Shown one piece after another: positions 1-3,798 of a stretch of DNA of 7,726 bases. Below the pieces are notes generated by a model that worked only from the letters and a program-made list of their open reading frames with translations, ran no database searches and had not been told where the DNA came from. Every line of letters begins with the position of its first letter. The first letter of the stretch is position 1. The stretch comes from Bacillota bacterium (lineage in GTDB: Bacteria; Bacillota; Desulfotomaculia; Desulfotomaculales; Desulfallaceae), in contig JAEXOR010000007.1 in assembly GCA_023439185.1 (NCBI GenBank), positions 1-7,726 of the forward strand. The letters run 5' to 3'. Position numbers and translations under genes: made by a program.

Positions 1-181
1 TGCTTGGCTTCGGCGGCCGGGGAACATCTTCTTTCATAAGCAGTTTTTGATCTTGTTCTTCTAATTTGCGCCGCACAGTCTCCATGGCTTCCAGCAAAAC
101 GCGGCAATCCAGTTGATCAGCTGGTACACGGACAGGCTCTTTAATTATTAGGGTAAGATCGTTCTGCCTTTTTCTTGGCAT
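1..181 (-). CDS. small hypothetical protein, 3' end cut by the window edge
   Basis: Sixty residues are readable from an ATG at 181, and the frame is still open at position 1. The start is supported by a GAAGGGAG ribosome binding site 7 nt upstream. The protein begins with a basic stretch (MPRKRQND), followed by a short beta-like segment (LTLIIKEPVRVPA), a charged helix predicted as coiled coil at about residues 28-50 (METVRRKLEEQDQKLL), and a Pro/Lys-rich end. No family was recognised. It sits 13 nt downstream of the HTH gene at 195-434 on the same strand, so the two are probably co-transcribed. The position just after an Xis-like gene is often where an integrase or its accessory factor is found, but nothing in the 60 residues shows recombinase chemistry. 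Confidence 0.6.
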   Translation of the reverse strand, partial: MPRKRQNDLTLIIKEPVRVPADQLDCRVLLEAMETVRRKLEEQDQKLLMKEDVPRPPKPS

Positions 182-194
182 CGTTGCGCTCCCT

Positions 195-434
195 TCAATA
201 AGAATTTGCATTTTTCTGCTCTTTTTCCCGCTTGCGGGCTTCAATCCAGTTGAGAAAGTCTTGCTTTACCACCCGCCGCGATAAGCCAATCTCAAAGTTT
301 GGTATGCCGCCCTGTGCTGGGCTGAGTTGGAATAACTCATACACTCGCCGCCTGCAGATGCTGATATAATCTGATATGTGCTGTGCTGTCAGCACTTCGG
401 GCAGCGTTTCCGCTGTGTAGGTTTTTTTAGCCAT
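195..434 (-). CDS. excisionase-type helix-turn-helix DNA-binding protein
   Basis: This 79-residue protein fits the HTH_17/excisionase family (small MerR-like winged HTH). Residues about 12-35 (VLTAQHISDYISICRRRVYEL) form the helix-turn-helix. They are followed by the family's wing, with GGIPNFEIG and SRRV at about 42-56, then a terminal helix DFLNWIEARKREKE. In phages and integrative elements such proteins bend DNA at attachment sites and steer the integrase toward excision, or act as small transcription regulators. The start at 434 has a very strong site, GGGAGGTG, 5-6 nt upstream. A strong hairpin (464-495) lies in the leader. The downstream neighbour begins 13 nt after the stop. The HTH call is firm; the excisionase role is inferred from family and context, because the integrase is not visible. 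Confidence 0.8.
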   Translation of the reverse strand: MAKKTYTAETLPEVLTAQHISDYISICRRRVYELFQLSPAQGGIPNFEIGLSRRVVKQDFLNWIEARKREKEQKNANSY

Positions 435-463
435 GTTTTCACCTCCCTCCGTAAATAACTAAT

Positions 464-495
464 GGCCCCGCTTCTAAATTGCATAGAGCGGGGCC
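464..495 (-). terminator. strong hairpin, probable terminator of the 1641-557 operon
   Basis: A perfect 9-bp GC-rich stem (GGCCCCGCT with AGCGGGGCC) can extend by 2 bp past a bulged A and encloses a short AT-rich loop. Read on the minus strand it is followed by ATTAGTTATTT, which is T-rich but not a clean T tract. It lies 61 nt after the stop of the gene at 557 and 30 nt before the start codon of the HTH gene at 434. It could therefore end the upstream operon, attenuate read-through into the HTH gene, or both. Confidence 0.55.
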
Positions 496-556
496 AAGGT
501 TTGAGTGTACTCTTTATTTATCGGCTAACTACCTGGATAAGTGAAGGCTATTGCTT

Positions 557-922
557 TTAATTTTGACCCTCCAATCTACTTAGCATCTGGTTAAGGTTCA
601 TGCCGTCCCGAAGACCCTTGATGTATGCCTGCTCTTCCTCTAAAATTGAAACTGCTGTTTCGACGGATTCGTATTCTATAAGCAGATTTTTCTGTTCATC
701 AGTTAAGGTTCCCATAAACTTCCCGCTTGCTTCAATCACCAATTTGTGTGCCTTTAAATACTCCGGGGTTTGATGACTTAAGTCCGAACGATCTTCCAAC
801 CGATCAACAACAAAGGTCTTAAAGCTTTTTTTAAAAGCAATTTCCTCTTTGCTCAAGCGGTCAACCTGCCGACAAGGCGATCCCCAGCGACGGAAAGCAT
901 TATGAGCGTAAAGGCATTTCAT
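557..922 (-). CDS. hypothetical phage protein, DUF6809-like, third gene of operon
   Basis: This 121-residue soluble, highly charged protein of unknown function has no signal or membrane segment. The N-terminal 50 residues are basic and variable. The rest is helical, with the pattern TPEYLKAHK, DEQKNLLIEYE, then EQAYIKGLRDGMNLNQML. That layout (PEY near the start, a helical middle, an A/F-Y-x-x-G-L/F motif near the end) is shared with the gene just upstream (919-1206) and resembles the DUF6809 type of small Firmicute and phage proteins. The DUF assignment is my recollection of the family pattern and is tentative. Its ATG overlaps the preceding stop as ATGA, and its AAAGGAGGA site lies 7 nt upstream inside the preceding gene, so translational coupling is likely. 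Confidence 0.75.
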   Translation of the reverse strand: MKCLYAHNAFRRWGSPCRQVDRLSKEEIAFKKSFKTFVVDRLEDRSDLSHQTPEYLKAHKLVIEASGKFMGTLTDEQKNLLIEYESVETAVSILEEEQAYIKGLRDGMNLNQMLSRLEGQN

Positions 923-1206
923 TGGTCAATCCTCCTTTGGTTACCCAAGCCAAGTTCCTGCCGCAGCAGGGTAACGTCCTTTAACCCTTGCCGGTATGCA
1001 AAAATAACCGCTATAGCTTCCTGCGTAGTTACCAAAGTTTCCAGTTTGCGTGTTATCTCTACAGCCGGTCCCCCCAATTTATAAATCTCATTGAGCAGAT
1101 CATAAAATTTATCTTTGCATTTGGCGTATTCCGGGTCATCTGCCATCGCCTCGCAACTTATCTTAGTCCGGTTATAAAACAATTCGGGGATACTTTCCTG
1201 TATCAT
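919..1206 (-). CDS. hypothetical phage protein, DUF6809-like, second gene of operon
   Basis: This 95-residue helical protein has no signal peptide or membrane segment. It opens with MIQESIPELFYN, then DDPEYAKCKDKFYDLLNEI, and ends with AIAVIFAYRQGLKDVTLLRQ. It aligns by eye with the downstream gene at 557-922: both have a PEY motif, a helical middle and a terminal (Q)AYxxGLxD segment, suggesting an old duplication. The opening 'E-L-F/Y-Y-N/G' followed by P-E-Y resembles DUF6809 proteins, which have no assigned function. The start codon directly follows the upstream stop (TAAATG). The AAGGAGGT ribosome site sits inside the end of the upstream gene, 7 nt from the start. The gene is certainly part of a three-gene operon; its role is unknown. 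Confidence 0.75.
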   Translation of the reverse strand: MIQESIPELFYNRTKISCEAMADDPEYAKCKDKFYDLLNEIYKLGGPAVEITRKLETLVTTQEAIAVIFAYRQGLKDVTLLRQELGLGNQRRIDQ

Positions 1207-1641
1207 TTAAGATACCTCCTTGCGGTATTCTTGCGGGCAGTATGCTTCTCCCAAGATATAATCAACTTTATAACCCCGCAAAAACTCTATAGCCTTTTTG
1301 GGCGACAGACCCCGTACAGTGTTTCTACCCCTAATATACTTCATACCCCATAACAGTTCTTCAGCAACTCCTGGTTGGGCCATAAAATGAACAAATTCAA
1401 GTTCCTTTATTTTTTTTTCGCTTAATTCACCACTCTGCTTTATATGCTCCATAAGTTCTTCATCTGCAAGTGCAAGCATCTCCCTATCTTTGCATTCAGT
1501 AATGTACTTTATTGCTTCTTCGCGGTGTATAAGCATGGCCGCAGACACAATAGTTTTAAAGGCGTTTTCCCCGCCCATTGAAAGCCACATGGCTTTATAT
1601 TCCTCATGAGTGGGCGCAGTAACAGCGTTTGAACGAGACAT
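1207..1641 (-). CDS. hypothetical protein, first gene of the three-gene minus operon
   Basis: This 144-residue, mainly helical and strongly charged protein is not one I recognise. It has no signal peptide or membrane segment and is probably cytoplasmic. Visible features are an alanine/isoleucine helix (IVSAAMLIHREEAIKYITE), an acidic middle (DEELMEHIKQ), and a C-terminal third with a basic RGRNTVRG stretch followed by LSPKKAIEFLRGY. One cysteine lies near each end of the last two thirds (in TECKD and EAYCPQ), too few to suggest a metal site. The start is fixed by AAGGAGGT with a 7-nt spacer. It leads a tightly packed operon with two DUF6809-like genes (919-1206 and 557-922), so it may work with them, but nothing in the sequence says how. 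Confidence 0.75.
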   Translation of the reverse strand: MSRSNAVTAPTHEEYKAMWLSMGGENAFKTIVSAAMLIHREEAIKYITECKDREMLALADEELMEHIKQSGELSEKKIKELEFVHFMAQPGVAEELLWGMKYIRGRNTVRGLSPKKAIEFLRGYKVDYILGEAYCPQEYRKEVS

Positions 1642-1662
1642 TGATATAACCTCCTTTTTTTC

Positions 1663-1691
1663 TTGACTTTTTGTTGAGGAGGGTTTAAAAT
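1663..1691 (+). promoter_or_regulatory. sigma-A-type promoter, rightward
   Basis: The -35 element is TTGACT (1663-1668, 5 of 6 consensus bases) and the -10 element is TAAAAT (1686-1691, 5 of 6), separated by an ideal 17 bp. Transcription would begin near 1698 and run toward the HTH gene at 1910. The promoter lies only about 20 bp before the start codon of the divergent minus operon, so the two directions probably influence each other. Experimental start mapping is absent. Confidence 0.6.
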
Positions 1692-1809
1692 GCCGTTAAA
1701 GGTTAAAAAAGGCAATAGAAAGCCCTCCCGTCAGGCGCGGGTTTTCAAAAATGACAGGAAACGGCTGTGGCAGGCGGATTTCCTGTTTTATTTTTATCTA
1801 ACTATATGA
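1690..1809 (+). CDS. possible 39-residue basic small protein
   Basis: An ATG at 1690 is preceded by a strong GAGGAGGG site with a 7-nt spacer and opens a frame of 39 codons ending at TGA. The peptide is very basic at its N-terminus (MPLKVKKGNRKPSRQARVF) and ends in an aromatic, hydrophobic tail (ADFLFYFYLTI). No family is recognised. Against it, the same bases form the -10 box of a good promoter whose transcript would start after this ATG, and the frame crosses two hairpins, which suits an RNA leader better. The gene is real only if a promoter further upstream exists. Confidence 0.25.
   Translation: MPLKVKKGNRKPSRQARVFKNDRKRLWQADFLFYFYLTI
1698..1797 (+). ncRNA. candidate short RNA or attenuated leader
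   Basis: From the predicted start near 1698 the transcript contains a small hairpin (CCCG at 1727-1730 with CGGG at 1738-1741, followed by TTTT). A second inverted repeat follows, ACAGGAAA with TTTCCTGT around an approximately 17-nt GC-rich loop, ending in TTTATTTTTAT. Promoter, hairpins and a U-rich end together describe a roughly 100-nt RNA, or an attenuator before the HTH gene at 1910. The stems are short, so this is a candidate only. No known RNA family was recognised. Confidence 0.3.
1754..1797 (+). terminator. weak terminator-like inverted repeat
   Basis: A perfect 8-bp inverted repeat, ACAGGAAA / TTTCCTGT, is followed by a run rich in T (TTTATTTTTAT). The loop is long (about 17 nt) and the stem has only three G:C pairs, so termination would be partial. 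It separates the promoter at 1663-1691 from the HTH gene at 1910. Confidence 0.35.
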
Positions 1810-1815
1810 TCACCG

Positions 1816-1855
1816 CCTTTTAATATCCTTTAGTGCCCTTTAGTGTCCGTTATGT
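1816..1855 (+). repeat. helically phased direct repeats, possible operator
   Basis: CCTTTAGTG occurs exactly twice with a 10-bp period (1827-1835 and 1837-1845). Looser copies lie one turn further out on each side (CCTTTTAAT at 1816, CCGTTATGT at 1847). Four units on the same face of the helix, in the control region upstream of an excisionase-type HTH gene, look like a binding array for a small HTH protein. Both HTH proteins of this window are candidates. The binding role is inferred. Confidence 0.4.
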
Positions 1856-1909
1856 AAAACTTACCACGATAGAAGAAGATAGTCAATAACTTTTGGATGG
1901 GTGATAGAA

Positions 1910-2080
1910 TTGGAATTTTTAACGGTTGATGAAGTTTCGAAAATACTGAAAGTGCGGCCAAAAGCCATAAGAGAATGGTTGAAACAAGGCATTCTTAAAG
2001 GTGCTAAATTTGGTCGCATATGGAGGATTGACGAGCGGGATTTAGAGGAATTTATCCAGAAGGCTAAAGAGGGAAAATAG
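1910..2080 (+). CDS. small excisionase/MerR-like HTH DNA-binding protein
   Basis: This 56-residue protein starts at TTG. It matches the HTH_17/excisionase pattern along its whole length: EFLTVDEVSKILKV (helix 1 and recognition scaffold), RPKAIREWLKQGIL (recognition helix and turn), then a wing with KFGRIWRI and a closing helix DERDLEEFIQKAKE. Proteins of this size and pattern are phage or element regulators or excisionases. The start is chosen because GGGTGAT lies just before it and because family members begin with 'M-x-F/Y-L-T'. A GTG at 1901 is in frame but has no room for a ribosome site. It faces away from the minus operon across a control region with a promoter and phased repeats, so it may regulate that region or itself. 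Confidence 0.8.
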   Translation: MEFLTVDEVSKILKVRPKAIREWLKQGILKGAKFGRIWRIDERDLEEFIQKAKEGK

Positions 2081-2128
2081 TACACTGGAAACAATTAAGG
2101 CTTTCTTGAAACGGCCCGTAAAACGGAG

Positions 2129-2149
2129 TGTTGTTGTTTGCAACAGACA
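2129..2149 (+). other. hairpin with single bulge between HTH gene and membrane-gene pair
   Basis: An 8-bp stem (left arm 2129-2136, right arm 2141-2149 with one bulged G) closes a TTTG tetraloop. There is no T tract after it, so it is not an ordinary terminator. It could be an operator, a processing site or an mRNA-stabilising element in the leader of the gene at 2203. Confidence 0.3.
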
Positions 2150-2202
2150 ACCAATGTCGGGAGAATAATTGTCCGAATAATGAGTTAAAGAGGGAATGAG
2201 TT

Positions 2203-2499
2203 ATGTTTGAGTATGATTTGGATTACGAATCAATTAATAAACAAGCAAAGGAATATGATATTAAAACTGCACTAGTAGGAGTGCCTGCAATGTTTTTGGG
2301 CTTATTTGGTCTCGCATTTTTCTTTCTTAATTATCCATGGATTATACTTATACTATATCTACCATTGTTTATGGGGATTCTTTGGCTTGTAAGTACAGCA
2401 GTATCTAACTATAAAAAACTACTGGTTTTAGAGGAAAAGGTTTTTGCCTATAAGAGGTACATTCACAAGAACTGTAAAGAAGGTTTAGTAGATGATTGA
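2203..2499 (+). CDS. small two-helix membrane protein, unknown function
   Basis: This is a 98-residue protein with an acidic, charged N-terminal stretch (about 1-20), two hydrophobic segments at about 22-43 and 46-66 joined by a short loop (NYP), and a charged helical tail (YKKLLVLEEKVFAYKRYIHKN). The basic residues after the second helix suggest that both termini lie in the cytoplasm. The start is preceded by AGAGGGA at 7 nt. The last 8 bases overlap the next gene, so the two are translated together and may form a complex. No family was recognised. The gene is AT-rich compared with the large phage gene at the right of the window and lies on the opposite strand, consistent with acquired cargo. 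Confidence 0.75.
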   Translation: MFEYDLDYESINKQAKEYDIKTALVGVPAMFLGLFGLAFFFLNYPWIILILYLPLFMGILWLVSTAVSNYKKLLVLEEKVFAYKRYIHKNCKEGLVDD

Positions 2500-2701
2500 A
2501 TGGATCAAAGGCATATTATTCCTTGCTGTATTTTTCGGCTCTTTTTGGTATGCGCAAAGCCCTAGATACGAAAACACCGGCGCGGTATATATTGTATTTG
2601 CGTTTTGGGTAATATTGTTTTATGTAAGCTACAGATCGTTTGAGAGTGGCAGAAAGTCAGCGTTTAAGGAAATGGGAATGAAGGAAGATGAATACTTTTG
2701 A
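2492..2701 (+). CDS. small two-helix membrane protein coupled to upstream gene
   Basis: This 69-residue protein has two membrane segments at about 5-22 and 30-48, a short polar loop between them (QSPRYENTG), and a charged C-terminal tail (YRSFESGRKSAFKEMGMKEDEYF). Its ATG overlaps the end of the gene at 2203-2499 by 8 nt, and an AAGG site lies 9 nt upstream inside that gene, which is the classic layout for translational coupling. Both proteins are tiny two-helix membrane proteins with cytoplasmic tails, so a shared complex is plausible. Holin or antiholin activity comes to mind from size and topology, but there is no adjacent lysin, and I do not claim it. A terminator-like hairpin follows at 2714-2740. 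Confidence 0.7.
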   Translation: MIEWIKGILFLAVFFGSFWYAQSPRYENTGAVYIVFAFWVILFYVSYRSFESGRKSAFKEMGMKEDEYF

Positions 2702-2713
2702 CCACTACCATCC

Positions 2714-2740
2714 GCCGGGCCTGCGTCCGGTTATTTATTT
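2714..2740 (+). terminator. probable rho-independent terminator after the two small membrane genes
   Basis: A short GC-rich hairpin (GCCGGG with TCCGGT, including G.T pairs, around a 6-nt loop) is followed directly by TATTTATTT. It begins 13 nt after the stop at 2701 and precedes a separate promoter for the lipoprotein gene, so it probably ends the first plus-strand unit. Confidence 0.5.
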
Positions 2741-2759
2741 TGAAATCATTCGACGGATT

Positions 2760-2788
2760 TTGACAAAATAATACCCTCCCTATGATAT
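2760..2788 (+). promoter_or_regulatory. promoter of the lipoprotein gene
   Basis: A perfect -35 box TTGACA (2760-2765) is followed by TATGAT (2781-2786, 5 of 6 consensus, 15-bp spacer) or, at the ideal 17-bp spacing, by TGATAT (2783-2788). Transcription would begin near 2793-2796. A palindrome, AATTTTcAAAATT (2800-2812), sits just past this point and could bind a repressor or form part of the leader. Confidence 0.6.
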
Positions 2789-2826
2789 ACAATTGAACAA
2801 ATTTTCAAAATTAGGGAGGAATAAAA

Positions 2827-3258
2827 ATGCATAAGAAAAAGATCACACTGTTACTGATTATTCTTCTGCTTATCATGTCTGGATGCCAGCAGTCAACCAC
2901 TAGCAGCACCGATAATGTTAACCCATTACCACCACAGCAATCCAACAGCCTGGAGCAACCCCAAACCACCGCGCAACCCGCAGAACCAGAGAATAAAGCC
3001 GAACAGAGCACGACCGAAGAACAAAATACGGGACAAGCCCAACAGGCCGTTGAACAACCAGTTAAGCAACCTCAGCCTAAACCTCAACCTCAATCCCAAA
3101 ATCAGTTTGTTGGTAGTTCGCAAAGTGATAAGTACCACTACCCTAGCTGTCAATCGGCCAAGAGAATTAAACCAGAAAATGAGGTCTGGTTTTCATCGGC
3201 TGAAGATGCCCAATCACATGGCTATGTGGCTTGCAAGGTTTGCAAGCCGCCACAATAG
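2827..3258 (+). CDS. lipoprotein with C-terminal Ada-like zinc-binding module
   Basis: This 143-residue secreted lipoprotein has three parts. Residues 1-20 are a lipoprotein signal peptide (KKK, a hydrophobic core, then lipobox MSGC with Cys20 as the lipidated residue). Residues about 21-93 are a Ser/Thr/Gln/Pro-rich tether without fixed structure. Residues about 94-142 resemble the Ada metal-binding fold: HYPSC (His104, Cys108), a WFSSAEDAQSHGY segment, and CKVC (Cys136, Cys139). In Ada the corresponding ligands are four cysteines; here the first is a histidine, giving a likely His-Cys3 zinc site. Similar modules occur at the ends of secreted Firmicute proteins, often with nucleases, but no catalytic domain is present here. 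The start has GGGAGGA 6-7 nt upstream. The protein should display the module on the outer face of the membrane. The target is unknown. Confidence 0.85.
   Translation: MHKKKITLLLIILLLIMSGCQQSTTSSTDNVNPLPPQQSNSLEQPQTTAQPAEPENKAEQSTTEEQNTGQAQQAVEQPVKQPQPKPQPQSQNQFVGSSQSDKYHYPSCQSAKRIKPENEVWFSSAEDAQSHGYVACKVCKPPQ
3070..3099 (+). repeat. imperfect hexanucleotide repeat in the lipoprotein tether
   Basis: About five imperfect copies of a CCTCAA-type hexamer encode the Pro-Gln run of the tether (KQPQPKPQPQSQ). Because the unit is 6 bp, gain or loss of copies would change tether length without breaking the frame. Confidence 0.55.
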
Positions 3259-3276
3259 ATGGGGGGATAGGTAATT

Positions 3277-3771
3277 ATGATTACCTATTTTTTATATATC
3301 GTTATGGCAATGGTAACAGCTTGGGTTTTTAAAATAGCTGCCGGGATTATATTTGGTATACCTACCTTTATATTTTCTTTATTATTGGGTTTGCAAGGCA
3401 TAGAGATTGACGAGGCATTTGAGCGACATCCCCGCCGTTTTGTTTTGCTGGGGATACTTAATCATTCAATTATTGGGGCATTTTATGGTTTTGTCATTTT
3501 TCTTGTTACAGTTAATTATCTTTTATATTATGGCGGCAACTTTTGGTTATACGCTATAACTTCAGTATTGTGGTCTTTAACAATAATTTCAGGTGCTTCA
3601 GCTTTTTACGGGACCATATTAGCTCCGTGTACCTTGGGCTTAATACTGGCTTGGTTGGGATTTAGCTTCCTCGGCCCTATTATCATTTGGGTTATAACCA
3701 TACTAATCAGCATCCCTTATTATATGGGCAGAATAGATATCTTAAAAGAACAGCAAAGGCTATGGTATTAA
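3277..3771 (+). CDS. multipass membrane protein, unknown function
   Basis: This 164-residue, very hydrophobic protein has about five membrane segments by eye: about 3-38 (probably two helices split around Gly-Ile-Pro), 55-85, 89-112, 115-130 and 132-149. It has one hydrophilic loop, EIDEAFERHPRRF (about 43-55), and a short charged tail ILKEQQRLWY. No family or transport motif is recognised. It begins 18 nt after the lipoprotein gene with no terminator between, so the two are co-transcribed and may act together at the membrane. A GGGGGGA run lies 9 nt before the ATG. Its stop is at 3769-3771, facing the large minus-strand gene across the shared terminator. Confidence 0.75.
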   Translation: MITYFLYIVMAMVTAWVFKIAAGIIFGIPTFIFSLLLGLQGIEIDEAFERHPRRFVLLGILNHSIIGAFYGFVIFLVTVNYLLYYGGNFWLYAITSVLWSLTIISGASAFYGTILAPCTLGLILAWLGFSFLGPIIIWVITILISIPYYMGRIDILKEQQRLWY

Positions 3772-3798
3772 AAAAAAGGGGAGGCGCAAAGCCTCCCC
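3770..3798 (-). terminator. rho-independent terminator of the large phage gene
   Basis: On the minus strand a perfect 8-bp stem (GGGGAGGC / GCCTCCCC, 5-nt loop) is followed by eight T residues, a textbook intrinsic terminator. The stem's first G is the last base of the TAG stop of the large gene (3798-3800). The T tract overlaps the TAA stop of the convergent membrane gene at 3769-3771. For the plus strand the same stem has only TACTT after it, so termination in that direction would be weak. Confidence 0.9.

Noticed and set aside
1..560. Phage attachment site next to the Xis-like gene
   Set aside because: No repeated core, tRNA end or integrase is visible; it may lie left of the window.
988..1353. 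121-codon plus-strand frame across the three-gene operon
   Set aside because: It is antisense to two genes that have strong ribosome sites and coupled starts, and has no ribosome site of its own.
1509..1715. 68-codon minus-strand frame at the start of the operon
   Set aside because: It overlaps the well-supported gene at 1207-1641 in another frame and has no ribosome site.
1690..1720. Possible minus-strand promoter (TTGCCT with CATTTT) for the three-gene operon
   Set aside because: The -10 match is only 3 of 6. The operon must have a promoter nearby, but I cannot place it from the sequence.
1861..2094. 77-codon minus-strand frame
   Set aside because: It is the reverse shadow of the HTH gene at 1910-2080, whose protein matches a known family along its full length.
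2203..2701. Holin/antiholin pair
   Set aside because: Size and two-helix topology fit, but no lysin gene is adjacent and the genes lie outside the late operon, so the label is not supported.
2915..3274. 119-codon plus-strand frame overlapping the lipoprotein gene
   Set aside because: It is a frame-shifted reading of the low-complexity tether (Asn/Pro/Leu-rich) without signal, domain or ribosome site.
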